DNA of 64,000 nt. It comes from JACQFK01 sp964604905. Its GTDB lineage: Bacteria > Planctomycetota > MHYJ01 > JACPRB01. The translations under genes were made by a program, and so were the position numbers. How positions within the stretch are numbered: position 1 is the first letter of the stretch; every line of letters begins with the position of its first letter. The DNA lies in the NCBI GenBank assembly GCA_964604905.1, contig CAZSCC010000370.1, forward strand, positions 1-64,000. The letters run 5' to 3'. The notes below the pieces were generated by a model. It saw only the letters and a program-made list of their open reading frames with translations. It did no database searches and had not been told where the DNA came from. Shown here in pieces: positions 34,017-42,798 of the stretch.

Positions 34017-35411
34017 ATGGATCCCCTGATCGGACGGCGTGGGTTCCTCCTGGGGAGCGGTCTGAGCCTGGGCGCGCTGGCGCTCGAGGCCTTCGCGCAG
34101 CAGGAGGGGCGGTCGCGCGCGCCCCATTTCGCGCCGAAGGCCCGCCGCGTGATCTACCTCTGCCAGTCGGGCGCGCCCTCGCAGATGGACCTCTTCGACT
34201 ACAAGCCACAGCTCGAGAAGTTCCGCGCTCAGGACCTGCCCGACTCGGTGCGGAAGGGTCAGCGGCTGACGGGGATGACGGCGACGCAGGATCGCTTCCC
34301 GATCGCGCCGTCGATCTTCCGCTTCGCGCGGCGCGGGGAGAGCGGCGCGTGGGTGAGCGACCTTCTGCCGGAGACGGCGGCGATCGCGGACGACCTCTGC
34401 TTCGTGAAGTCGATGTTCACGGAGGCGATCAACCACGACCCGGCGATCACGTTCCTCCAGAGCGGCAGCCAACTCGCGGGCCGTCCCAGCATGGGAGCGT
34501 GGGTCTCCTACGGGCTTGGCCGGCTGAACGAGGACCTGCCGAGCTTCGTGGCGATGACGTCGGGGGAGGGGGACCAGCCGCTCTACGACCGCCTCTGGGG
34601 GAGCGGCTTCCTGCCGAGCGAGTACCAGGGGGTCAAGTTCGGGCGGACGGGCGACCCGGTGCTCTACCTGTCGGACCCTCCCGGGATCGACCGGGCGATG
34701 CGGCGCCGGATGCTGGACGATCTGGCGGCGATGAACGAGCTCCGGCTGCGCGAGCAGGGGGACCCCGAGACGGCGGCCCGGATCGCGCAGTACGAGATGG
34801 CCTTCCGGATGCAGGCGTCGGTCCCCGAGCTGGTCGACGTCTCGCGCGAGCCCGAGTCGATCCGCGAGCTGTACGGCCCCGACTGCATGAAGCGCGGGAC
34901 CTTCGCGGCGAACTGCCTGTTGGCGCGCCGCCTGGCGGAGCGGGGGGTGCGGTTCATCCAACTCTATCACCGCGGCTGGGACCAGCACACCAACCTGCCG
35001 CGAGACCTCCGGCGGCAGTGCAGGGACACGGACCGCCCGGCGGCGGCGCTGGTTCGGGACCTCAAGCAGCGGGGGATGCTCGACGACACGCTGGTGATCT
35101 GGGGGGGCGAGTTCGGCCGCACGGTCTACTGCCAGGGGCGCCTCACGGAGGACGACTACGGCCGCGACCATCATCCGCGCTGCTTCACGGTCTGGATGGC
35201 GGGGGGCGGGGTCAAGCCGGGGCTCACCTGGGGCGAGACGGACGACCACTCCTACAACATCGTCCGGGACCCCGTCCACGTGCATGACCTGAACGCCACG
35301 GTCCTGCACTGCCTGGGCCTCGACCACACCCGGCTGACCTTCCAGTACCAGGGCCGCCACCACCGCCTGACCGACGTGCACGGCCACGTGGTGAAGGGCC
35401 TGCTCGCGTAA
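34017..35411 (+). CDS. DUF1501 protein, Tat-exported
   Basis: A 464-residue DUF1501 protein, partner of the LamG-containing DUF1549/DUF1553 protein. The N-terminus LIGRRGFLLGSGLSLGALAL is a Tat-type signal. Landmarks are RVIYLCQSGAPSQMDLFDYK, RGVRFIQLYHRGWDQH, VIWGGEFGRTVYCQG and HTRLTFQYQGRHHRLTDV. ATG 34017 has AAGGAG five bases upstream; a GTG at 34011 overlapping the previous stop is an alternative. The TAA stop belongs to palindrome copy 4. Compared with the 17498 paralogue the central region differs, so this is an old duplication. Confidence 0.93.
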   Translation: MDPLIGRRGFLLGSGLSLGALALEAFAQQEGRSRAPHFAPKARRVIYLCQSGAPSQMDLFDYKPQLEKFRAQDLPDSVRKGQRLTGMTATQDRFPIAPSIFRFARRGESGAWVSDLLPETAAIADDLCFVKSMFTEAINHDPAITFLQSGSQLAGRPSMGAWVSYGLGRLNEDLPSFVAMTSGEGDQPLYDRLWGSGFLPSEYQGVKFGRTGDPVLYLSDPPGIDRAMRRRMLDDLAAMNELRLREQGDPETAARIAQYEMAFRMQASVPELVDVSREPESIRELYGPDCMKRGTFAANCLLARRLAERGVRFIQLYHRGWDQHTNLPRDLRRQCRDTDRPAAALVRDLKQRGMLDDTLVIWGGEFGRTVYCQGRLTEDDYGRDHHPRCFTVWMAGGGVKPGLTWGETDDHSYNIVRDPVHVHDLNATVLHCLGLDHTRLTFQYQGRHHRLTDVHGHVVKGLLA

Positions 35412-35439
35412 CAAAACAAACCGTTTGTTTTGTTACGCG
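35405..35439. terminator. A+T-rich palindromic terminator-like repeat, copy 4
   Basis: The longest copy, with perfect 17-base arms (CGCGTAACAAAACAAAC and complement) around one C. The TAA at 35409-35411 inside the left arm is the stop codon of the DUF1501 gene. The centre base pair is inverted relative to copies 1, 2 and 5 (ACCGT instead of ACGGT). Confidence 0.7.
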
Positions 35440-35461
35440 GGAGCTCTATCATCGCCTGCGC

Positions 35462-36739
35462 ATGCGGATCGCGGCGGCCGTCTCCCTCGTGGCGCTCGGG
35501 TGCGCCTCCGGAGCCCCGGTCCCGCCGGACTATGGCGCGATCCGGGGGGCCAATTACGTCCCCAGCTTCGCGAGCACCAGCGTCGGGGCCTGGAAGGACT
35601 ACGATCCCCGGCTCATCGAGCGCGAGCTCGGCTATGCCGAGCGGCTCCGGCTCAACTCCATCCGGGTCTTCCTCCAGATCGTCGTCTACGAGCACGACCC
35701 GGCCGGCTTCGCCCGGAGCCTGGAGGACTTCGTCGAGCGCTGTCGATCGCACGGTCTCCGGCCGCTCTTCGTCCTCTTCGACTCCTGTTTCGGGGACGAG
35801 CCCTCGATCGCCAAGGCCGATTCGCCCACCTGGGTCAACAATCCCGGGTTCAGCCGGACCGGGAAGGAGCACCGGCCCGCCCTGGAACGGTACGTCCGCG
35901 ACGTGGTCACCCCGTTTCGAGGCGACCCGCGGGTCCTGGGGTGGGACGTCATGAACGAGCCGATGGCCGACTTCAACCACGTCACCCGGGCCGAACGCGA
36001 CCAGATCTGGGAGTTCGTGCGCCACTTCTGCCGCTTCACCAAGGATCTCGACCCGGCCCATCCGATCACCGTCGGGGAGGCCGTAGTGGAGTACCTTCCC
36101 AGGACCTCGGATTTGGTCGATTTCCTGTCCGTCCACTCCTATGCGAGCGATCCCGAAGGGTTCCGGCAGGACCTGGAGCTGGCCCGGCACTACGGCCGGG
36201 CGAGCGGAAAGCCGGTCGTGGTCACGGAGTGCGGCAATCCGGGGGCGGGGCAGAGGTACGAGATGGTCTTCGACGTGCTCGGCCAGGAGGGGATGGGGTT
36301 CTACTTCTGGGAGCTGATGATCGGCAAGATGCAGTTCCGGGAGATGGCGGGCCTCGTCTACCCCGACGGCTCGGTCCGGGAGCCGTCGGCCGTGGCGGCG
36401 CTCCTGGGGTTTCCCGGCAAAGGCAAAGAGGGGGGAGTCCCGCTCGCCAAGCCGCCCGACGAGACGGCGCTCAAGGCGTTCCTCAAGGCGCCCGACCGCT
36501 GGCCGGCGCTCCTGGAGCGGGCCCGCCAGGCGCCCCGGACGCGGGAGGGCATCCTTCCGCTGCTCCATCCGCTGGGGGCGCTGGGCCGAATGAAGGCGCG
36601 GCCGGACCCGCGGTCGGCGGAGATCTTCGAGGCGGCGCTGAGCATCCCGCACCTCTTCCGCCTGGGGCGCGAGGAGGAGGCGATCCGCCTCTTCGAGTCG
36701 TTCCTGTCGGACGTGGAACGGGCGGTCTCCCGGCGGTAG
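35462..36739 (+). CDS. GH5-like glycoside hydrolase lipoprotein
   Basis: A 425-residue lipoprotein (lipobox LVALGCAS). TIM-barrel hydrolase of the GH5 type: RLRLNSIRVFLQ, acid/base Glu in GWDVMNEPMADF, and nucleophile Glu in PVVVTECGNPG, followed by GMGFYFWELM. The region after about residue 310 is an extra C-terminal helical extension not needed for the barrel. Target probably a beta-mannan or glucan; not certain. TATCAT lies 9 bases before the ATG. The gene is bracketed by palindrome copies 4 and 5, so it appears to be an isolated transcription unit. Confidence 0.82.
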   Translation: MRIAAAVSLVALGCASGAPVPPDYGAIRGANYVPSFASTSVGAWKDYDPRLIERELGYAERLRLNSIRVFLQIVVYEHDPAGFARSLEDFVERCRSHGLRPLFVLFDSCFGDEPSIAKADSPTWVNNPGFSRTGKEHRPALERYVRDVVTPFRGDPRVLGWDVMNEPMADFNHVTRAERDQIWEFVRHFCRFTKDLDPAHPITVGEAVVEYLPRTSDLVDFLSVHSYASDPEGFRQDLELARHYGRASGKPVVVTECGNPGAGQRYEMVFDVLGQEGMGFYFWELMIGKMQFREMAGLVYPDGSVREPSAVAALLGFPGKGKEGGVPLAKPPDETALKAFLKAPDRWPALLERARQAPRTREGILPLLHPLGALGRMKARPDPRSAEIFEAALSIPHLFRLGREEEAIRLFESFLSDVERAVSRR

Positions 36740-36745
36740 GGGGCC

Positions 36746-36778
36746 GCGTAACAAAACAAACGGTTTGTTTTGTTACGC
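36746..36778. terminator. A+T-rich palindromic terminator-like repeat, copy 5
   Basis: Perfect 16-base arms (GCGTAACAAAACAAAC and complement) around one G, between the convergent stops at 36739 (plus) and 36785 (minus). Confidence 0.7.
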
Positions 36779-36784
36779 AGCTCG

Positions 36785-39760
36785 CTACCGACCCTCTTCG
36801 GCCAGGAGGCGGCGGGCCTCGGCGTGGGAGGGGTCGAGACGGAGGAGCTTTCGGCACTCCTCCATCGCTTCGGGCTTCTTGCCCGCCTTGAGCAGGTACT
36901 GGACCAGGCGGAGATGGCTGGTCGGCGTGGGGCGGTCGGCCACCACCACGCGCCACTCCTCCGCCGCCTCGGCGAAGCGGCCGGCCGACTCGTGCTGCGC
37001 GGCCCGGATCGAGGCGGCCGCGGGAGAGGCCGGAGCCGCCCGCACCAGCTCCTCGAGCGCCGCCTTCGCCTCCGCGCGCCGGCCGATCCGATCGTAGAGG
37101 GCGGCCAGCTGGAGCAGGGCCGCGGGGTACTGAGAGGACCCTCGGGGCACCACCCGGAACAACTCCACCGCCAGGGCGATCTCTCCGCCGCTCCGGGCCG
37201 CCAGGCCTTCCCGGTAGAACCGGTCCGCCAGCGAGTCGCTGAACTTGGCGAACGCCCGGTCGGGCGTGTACTTGGCGCGCAGCTCCTCGAGCGCGCGGAC
37301 CGTCTCCGGGTTGGTCTCCGCCGACGCCTTCCCGTACGCCGCCGCGAAGGCGCGCCGGCCTTCCCGCGCGCGGGCCACGCCGCGCGCCGTCTCGGGGCTC
37401 ATCCCCTCATAGAGCCGCAGCTCCACCGCCTCCGCCCGGACGGAATCGAGACGCCCCAGCGTCTCCGGGAGCGGGGAGGCCATGTAGAGCCCGCGCGGGG
37501 CGGTGTACTCGATCGAGCAATGGTCGTCCGTCAAGATCGGCCCCTCGCCCGCGAACCGGCGCGCCCCCGCCGCGTCGGTCACCAGGCTCGCGAGCAGCCC
37601 CGCCGCGCCGGGCAGGTTCGGCTCCTCGATCTGGGCGCGCACCCCGGGCGCCGCCATCCGCGACTCGAGCCGCGCGAACGGCGCTCGCGGATCGTCCCGC
37701 CAGCCCAGGAGGAGATAGTCGCTCCCCGGCGAGACCTCCCAGACGCTGCCGGCCGGGAAGACCGAATAGAACGTCCGCAGCAGGAGCCGGAAATCCTCCG
37801 ACGGGAGCGAGTAGGCGTGGACCCACTGGCAGAAGATCCCCTGCGGGCCCAGCCGGCGCGCGGCCTCCTCGAAGAAGTCCCGCGTGAAGAGCCCCGCCAT
37901 CCCGCTGATCCATAAGTTCGACGGCTCCGAGACGATGACGTCGTAGAGGTCCCTCCCGAACCGGATCGCGTTGCGCCCGTCGCCGACCGTGACCCGGACG
38001 CGGGGGTCGTGCAGGACGCCTCCGTTGACCGACTCGAAATGGCCGGCCGCCTTCACCACGGCCGACGAAATCTCAAGGCAGTCGATCCGCTCGAGCGGGT
38101 GCTTCGCCATCGCCCCGAGCGTCACCCCGCAGCCCAGGCCGATCAGCATCGCGCGGCGCGGGGCGGGGTGGTGCAACAGCGGGAGGTGGCCCAGGAGGAG
38201 CTGGGTGGGCATGTCGTCCAGCGTGGAGGCGTCGGGCTTCCCGTTGACCCGCAGGCTCCGCGTCCCGCCGCCCTCCTCGTGCACCGTCACCAGGCCGTAG
38301 GAATCCCAGAACTGCGCGACGATCGGGTGGCGCCCCATCGCCCGCTCGAGGGTCTCCTCGCCCTCGCGGGTCCGCGCCACGTATGTCTCGCCGTTGAGGA
38401 AAGCCCCGCTCGCGATCACCTGGAGGTCCCAGCCCGGCACGACCCAGGCGGCGACGGCGAGGACACCCGGCGCGATCGCCGCCTCGACGATGCGGGGCGT
38501 CCGCGAGAGAAGGAGCACGGCCGAGAGGATCGCGTTGAGCGTGACGGCCGCGCGGATCGTCGCGGCGGGCCCGATCCCCGGGAGGACGAGGAACGAGACC
38601 AGGACGGAGCCGGCGATGCAGCCCACCGTGTTCCACGCGTAGACCGCTCCGATCGCCCGGCCCACCGTCGCGTCGCTCCCCACGGCCAGGCGGCAGAGAA
38701 GGGGGAAGACGGCGCCCATGAGGAAGGTGGGGACCAGGATGAAGAGCGCGATCACGGTCACCTGCGTGCCGAAGGCGCTCCCTTCGGCGGCCTTCCACGA
38801 TTCCACCTGCCGCGCGACGTGGAGGGGGATCTCGCCCAGGAAGGGGAGGAGGATCACGGCCGCGATCCCGATCAGGCCCTGCACGACCGCGAGGGCGCCG
38901 ATCGGATCCCGGATCCGCCCCAGGACGCGCGCGCCGGCCGAGCTGCCGAGCGCGAGCCCGAGGATGAACGTCGCCAGGATCAGCGTGAACGCGTGGACCG
39001 TCGAGCCCAGTCCCAGGACGAGCGACCGGATCCACGCGACCTCGTAGGCCATCGAGATGAACCCGGAAGCGAGCGCCACCCAGAGCGCGAGCCGCCGCGG
39101 GGGCGCTCCCTCGGGCGCCGCGGCGAGGAGCTCGCCTTTTTTCCCCCGGGCGAGGAGGAGCGCGGCGACGGCGATCGCCCCGTTGAGCGCGATCGCGACC
39201 GCCGTCGTGATCCGGAGGCCGAAGGAGGGGATGAGCCAGAATCCGGCCGCGAGCGTCCCTGCCACGCCGCCCAGCGTGTTGACCGCGTAGACGCGTCCCG
39301 CCTCGTCCGGCGCCGAGAGGGCCGAGGCGGAGAAGTGACGCGAGAGGACCGGCAGCGTGGCCCCCATGAGGGTCGTGGGGACGATGAGAAGCGCCGCGAC
39401 CAGGAGCGCGCGGATCGAGGCGTACAGGACCGTCACCTCTCCGACGGCGCCCCAGAGGACGCGGAAGAGCGGCCCGCTCGCGGCGAGGAGGAAGGGCACG
39501 AGCAGGGCCGAGAGGGCGATGCCCGCCTCGAGCAGGCCGTAGAGGCGGAGGAGTTCGGCGCCCGACCGCCGGTCCGCGGCCTTCCCGCCCCACGCCGCCC
39601 CGATTGCGAGGCCGCCCATGAAGACGCCGACCACGGTGCCGATCGCGTACGTAGTGTTGCCGATGACGCTGCCGGCGACGCGGATCCAGACGACCTCGTA
39701 GAGGAGCCCGCAGAATCCGGAGACGAAGAAGAACGCGAAGACGCGGGCGCGCGAGATCAC
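36785..39760 (-). CDS. Membrane-embedded spermidine synthase-like fusion with TPR tail
   Basis: A 991-residue protein. The first roughly 460 residues hold about 12 to 14 membrane helices, opening with FFFVSGFCGLLYEVVWIR, a mark of the fused membrane/aminopropyltransferase family; the repeat of this motif at SGFISMAYEVAWIRSLVLG shows an internal duplication. The central domain is spermidine synthase-like: MLIGLGCGVTLGAM binds the nucleotide, CLEISSAVVKAA carries the acidic ribose ligand, and YDVIVSEPSNLW holds the catalytic region. The last 250 residues are TPR-like helices. Start is GTG at 39760. Whether it makes polyamines is not known. Confidence 0.87.
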   Translation of the reverse strand: MISRARVFAFFFVSGFCGLLYEVVWIRVAGSVIGNTTYAIGTVVGVFMGGLAIGAAWGGKAADRRSGAELLRLYGLLEAGIALSALLVPFLLAASGPLFRVLWGAVGEVTVLYASIRALLVAALLIVPTTLMGATLPVLSRHFSASALSAPDEAGRVYAVNTLGGVAGTLAAGFWLIPSFGLRITTAVAIALNGAIAVAALLLARGKKGELLAAAPEGAPPRRLALWVALASGFISMAYEVAWIRSLVLGLGSTVHAFTLILATFILGLALGSSAGARVLGRIRDPIGALAVVQGLIGIAAVILLPFLGEIPLHVARQVESWKAAEGSAFGTQVTVIALFILVPTFLMGAVFPLLCRLAVGSDATVGRAIGAVYAWNTVGCIAGSVLVSFLVLPGIGPAATIRAAVTLNAILSAVLLLSRTPRIVEAAIAPGVLAVAAWVVPGWDLQVIASGAFLNGETYVARTREGEETLERAMGRHPIVAQFWDSYGLVTVHEEGGGTRSLRVNGKPDASTLDDMPTQLLLGHLPLLHHPAPRRAMLIGLGCGVTLGAMAKHPLERIDCLEISSAVVKAAGHFESVNGGVLHDPRVRVTVGDGRNAIRFGRDLYDVIVSEPSNLWISGMAGLFTRDFFEEAARRLGPQGIFCQWVHAYSLPSEDFRLLLRTFYSVFPAGSVWEVSPGSDYLLLGWRDDPRAPFARLESRMAAPGVRAQIEEPNLPGAAGLLASLVTDAAGARRFAGEGPILTDDHCSIEYTAPRGLYMASPLPETLGRLDSVRAEAVELRLYEGMSPETARGVARAREGRRAFAAAYGKASAETNPETVRALEELRAKYTPDRAFAKFSDSLADRFYREGLAARSGGEIALAVELFRVVPRGSSQYPAALLQLAALYDRIGRRAEAKAALEELVRAAPASPAAASIRAAQHESAGRFAEAAEEWRVVVADRPTPTSHLRLVQYLLKAGKKPEAMEECRKLLRLDPSHAEARRLLAEEGR

Positions 39761-39816
39761 CCGTATTCTACGTCCGGCGGCCGAGACCCGGCGGCCTCCG
39801 GCGGGGTTAAGAAGTC

Positions 39817-41175
39817 ATGAACTCGCTCCTGAAAGCCGCCCTCCTCCTGCTCGCGCTCCCCCCCGCGGCGCAGGACCGGAAGCCCAACGTGATCTTCATC
39901 CTGGCCGACGACCTCGGGTACGGGGACCTCGGCTGCTACGGCCAGAAGAAGATCCGCACGCCCAACCTCGACCGGATGGCCCAGGAGGGGCTTCGGTTCA
40001 CCCAGTTCTACGCGGGCTCGACCGTCTGCGCCCCCTCGCGCTGCGTGCTCATGACCGGACGGAACACCGGCCACGCGTTCATCCGGGGGAATGCGAAGAC
40101 GAATCTCCGTCCCGAGGACGTCACGGTCGCCGAGGTCTTCAAGGACGCCGGCTACGCGACGGGCCTCTGCGGCAAGTGGGGCCTCGGCCACGAGGGCTCG
40201 ACCGGCGTGCCCACCCGCCAGGGCTTCGATTCCTTCTTCGGCTACCTCGACCAGACCCACGCGCACAACTACTGGCCGACCTTCCTCATGAGGAACGAGG
40301 AGCGCGTGGCGCTGAAGAACGAGGTCCCCAACGAGGGGCCCGTGGGGCAGGGCGTCGCCTCCAAGCGGGTCGAGTGGAGCCACGACCTGATCGCGAAGGA
40401 GGCGCTGGCGTTCGTCGACCGCCACCGCGAGCGGCCCTTCTTCCTCTACTATGCCGCGACGCTCCCCCACGCGAACAACGAGGCCAAGAACAAGGGGATG
40501 GAGATCCCCGACCACGGCGACTACGCGGACCGCGACTGGCCGGAGCCCGAGAAGGGGCGGGCCGCCATGATCGCGCGGCTCGACCGCGACGTGGGCGAGC
40601 TCTTCCGAAAGCTCAAGGATCTCGGGCTTGACGACCGGACGCTCGTCCTCTTCTCGTCCGACAACGGGCCGCACCGGGAAGGCGGGGCCGACCCGGACTT
40701 CTTCGCCTCGAGCGGCCCGCTACGAGGGATCAAGCGCGCGCTCTACGAAGGGGGCATCCGCGTGCCGATGATCGCGCGCTGGCCGGGCAAGGTCCCGGCG
40801 GGCAAAACGAGCGATCACGTCTGGGGGATGTGGGACGTCCTCCCGACCGCCGCGGAGCTCTCGGGCGGGAAGGCCCCCGAGGGCCTGGACGGCGTCTCGA
40901 TGGTCGGGGCGCTCCTGGGCCGGGAGGCGAAGGCGCAGGAGTTCCTCTACTGGGAATTCCACGAGGGCGGCTTCCGCCAGGCGGTGCGCCATGGCGACTG
41001 GAAGGGCGTGCGTGCCGGCTCGAAGGCCCCGCTGGAGCTGTACGACCTGAAGACCGATCTCGGCGAGAAGGAGAACGTCGCCGCCCGGCACCCCGACGTC
41101 GTGGCGGCGATCGAGAAGTACCTTGCGACCGCGCGGACCGAGTCCGCCGAGTTCCCGGTCAAGGAGAAGAAATGA
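39817..41175 (+). CDS. Secreted sulfatase (arylsulfatase type)
   Basis: A 452-residue family S1 sulfatase. Signal peptide MNSLLKAALLLLALPPAA. Metal-binding DD31-32 in ILADDLGYGDLGCYG. The formylglycine site is Cys71 in VCAPSRCVLMTGR (C-x-P-S-R), so activity needs a formylglycine-generating enzyme encoded elsewhere. Other active-site segments are GKWGLGHEG, LPHANN and FSSDNGPHREGG. It is the planctomycete type that removes sulfate from polysaccharides. Divergent from the aminopropyltransferase gene, 56 bases apart. Confidence 0.94.
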   Translation: MNSLLKAALLLLALPPAAQDRKPNVIFILADDLGYGDLGCYGQKKIRTPNLDRMAQEGLRFTQFYAGSTVCAPSRCVLMTGRNTGHAFIRGNAKTNLRPEDVTVAEVFKDAGYATGLCGKWGLGHEGSTGVPTRQGFDSFFGYLDQTHAHNYWPTFLMRNEERVALKNEVPNEGPVGQGVASKRVEWSHDLIAKEALAFVDRHRERPFFLYYAATLPHANNEAKNKGMEIPDHGDYADRDWPEPEKGRAAMIARLDRDVGELFRKLKDLGLDDRTLVLFSSDNGPHREGGADPDFFASSGPLRGIKRALYEGGIRVPMIARWPGKVPAGKTSDHVWGMWDVLPTAAELSGGKAPEGLDGVSMVGALLGREAKAQEFLYWEFHEGGFRQAVRHGDWKGVRAGSKAPLELYDLKTDLGEKENVAARHPDVVAAIEKYLATARTESAEFPVKEKK

Positions 41176-41230
41176 GCAGGAAGAAGCTCGACTAGGTTGG
41201 TCCCATCGAGTCCGTGGGGATGGCTTTCAA

Positions 41231-41297
41231 CACAAAGGCACGAAGCTCACCCCGTCATTCTCAGAATCCTTTGTGACTTTGTGGTGAGTCTTTCTCT
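41231..41297. repeat. Imperfect inverted repeat CACAAAG/CTTTGTG
   Basis: Left part CAACACAAAGGCACGAAG and right part CCTTTGTGACTTTGTGGTG are imperfect inverted copies about 22 bases apart. The periodic CACAAAGTCACAAAGG pattern resembles the CCGCAGAGTCGCAGAG repeats at 28316 and 59507. The remaining sequence between 41176 and 41339 shows no gene. Confidence 0.5.
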
Positions 41298-41339
41298 TCG
41301 ACATCCCTGGGGTCGACTTAGGGTACGATACGGGCTCCC

Positions 41340-42671
41340 ATGGCGGACCCTTCGAGACGGCTGGCGGCGCGCGGCGCGTTCTGGGTCGCCGTCTACGTCG
41401 CGGCCGCCCTCTCTCCCCTGGCGGTGGCCGCCCTCGCGACCGCGGCCGCCCCGCGGAGCTGGGTCACCGAGTTCTCGGTGGCGCTGGGCTTCCTCGCGCT
41501 CATGATCTTCGGCCTTCAGTTCGGCCTGGTCGCGCGGTTCCAGCGCGTCTCGGCCCCGTTCGGCATGGACGCGCTCGTCCAGTACCACCGCCAGATCGCG
41601 CTCGTCGCCGTGGCCTTCGCGCTGGTCCACCCGGTCCTGCTCATGATCGAGGATCCCGGGAAACTGAAGCTTCTCGACGTCGTCCACGCGCCGTGGCGGG
41701 CCCGGCACGCCGTGGGCGCCACGGTCGCGCTCCTCCTGGTGGCGGGCCTCTCGGTCTTCCGGAAGCGGATCGGCCTCTCGTATGAGCGGTGGCAGTTCCT
41801 CCACGGCCTCCTGGCGGTCGCGGTGGTGGGGCTCTCGCTCGCCCACGCGGTCGGCGTGGGCTTTTATTCGGGCCGGCCCGGGACGCGCGCCCTCTGGTGC
41901 GCGCTCGCGGGGGGATGGGTCTCGCTCCTGGGCTGGGTCCGGATCGTGAAGCCGCTGCTCCGGTTCCGGAGGCCGTGGCGGGTCGACGAGGTCCGCGCCG
42001 AGCGGGGCGGGGCTTGGACGCTCGTCCTTTCCCCCGTCGGCCACCCCGGTCTGCGGTTCGAGCCCGGCCAGTTCGCCTGGCTGATCGTGGGCCGTTCGCC
42101 CTTCGCGCTGACGCAGCACCCGTTCTCGTTCTCCTCGAGCCCCGACCCGTCGGGGCGCGTGGCGTTCACAATCAAGGCGCGAGGCGATTTTAGCGGGTCG
42201 GTGGCCGGGATCGCGCCCGGGACGCGCGCCTACCTCGATGGGCCGTACGGGCTCTTCACGACGGCGCGGCACGACGGTCCGGGGTTCGTGCTGATCGCCG
42301 GCGGCGTCGGGATCACGCCCGTCATCTCGATGATCCGCTCGTTGGACGGCGTCAGCGACCCGCGTCCCCTGATCCTTGTCTACGGCAACAAGGATTGGGA
42401 AGGGGTGACGTTCCGGGAGGAGCTGGAGGAGCGGCGGGAGAAGACCGGCCTGAGGCTCGTCCACGTGCTCGAGGCGCCGCCGGAAGGCTGGACGGGGGAG
42501 CGCGGCTTCATCACGGCCGAGCTCCTCCGGCGCCATCTCCCCGCGGGGTTCCAGGGGTTCCGGTACTTCGTCTGCGGCCCGATTCCGATGATGGACGCGA
42601 TGGAACGCGAGCTGGTCTCGCTGGGGGTCCCCGACGCGAGCGTCGTCACCGAACGGTTCGACATGGTATAG
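41340..42671 (+). CDS. Ferric reductase-like transmembrane flavoprotein
   Basis: A 443-residue protein. The N-terminal half has about six membrane helices of the ferric-reductase/NOX type, with histidines in QYHRQIALVAVAFALVHP and QFLHGLLAVAVVGLSLAH placed to bind haem b. The C-terminal half is an FAD-binding domain (FEPGQFAWLIVG, HPFSFSSSP) and an NAD(P)-binding domain (FVLIAGGVGITPVISMI, FRYFVCGPIPMMDAME). It would pass electrons from cytoplasmic NAD(P)H across the membrane. TACGAT lies 10 bases before the ATG. Two small membrane protein genes follow and could be accessory subunits. Confidence 0.9.
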   Translation: MADPSRRLAARGAFWVAVYVAAALSPLAVAALATAAAPRSWVTEFSVALGFLALMIFGLQFGLVARFQRVSAPFGMDALVQYHRQIALVAVAFALVHPVLLMIEDPGKLKLLDVVHAPWRARHAVGATVALLLVAGLSVFRKRIGLSYERWQFLHGLLAVAVVGLSLAHAVGVGFYSGRPGTRALWCALAGGWVSLLGWVRIVKPLLRFRRPWRVDEVRAERGGAWTLVLSPVGHPGLRFEPGQFAWLIVGRSPFALTQHPFSFSSSPDPSGRVAFTIKARGDFSGSVAGIAPGTRAYLDGPYGLFTTARHDGPGFVLIAGGVGITPVISMIRSLDGVSDPRPLILVYGNKDWEGVTFREELEERREKTGLRLVHVLEAPPEGWTGERGFITAELLRRHLPAGFQGFRYFVCGPIPMMDAMERELVSLGVPDASVVTERFDMV

Positions 42672-42674
42672 AGA

Positions 42675-42773
42675 ATGAGGAAGACGTGGACGTCGAGGTT
42701 CGCGGCGGGGACGGCGCTCCTGCTGCTCCTGGCGGCGGCGCTCTTCGCCTGGCTGCGGAGCCGGGGCGGGTAG
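42675..42773 (+). CDS. Very small single-helix membrane protein
   Basis: A 32-residue reading frame starting MRKTWTSRFAAG with one hydrophobic helix (TALLLLLAAALFAWL) and a basic end. It begins 3 bases after the stop of the ferric reductase-like gene and is followed 25 bases later by another membrane protein gene. Position and composition suggest a small operon-encoded membrane peptide; there is only a weak ribosome binding site, so it may also be chance. Confidence 0.4.
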   Translation: MRKTWTSRFAAGTALLLLLAAALFAWLRSRGG

Positions 42774-42798
42774 GAAGCCCGGATACGGAGGGATCCTC

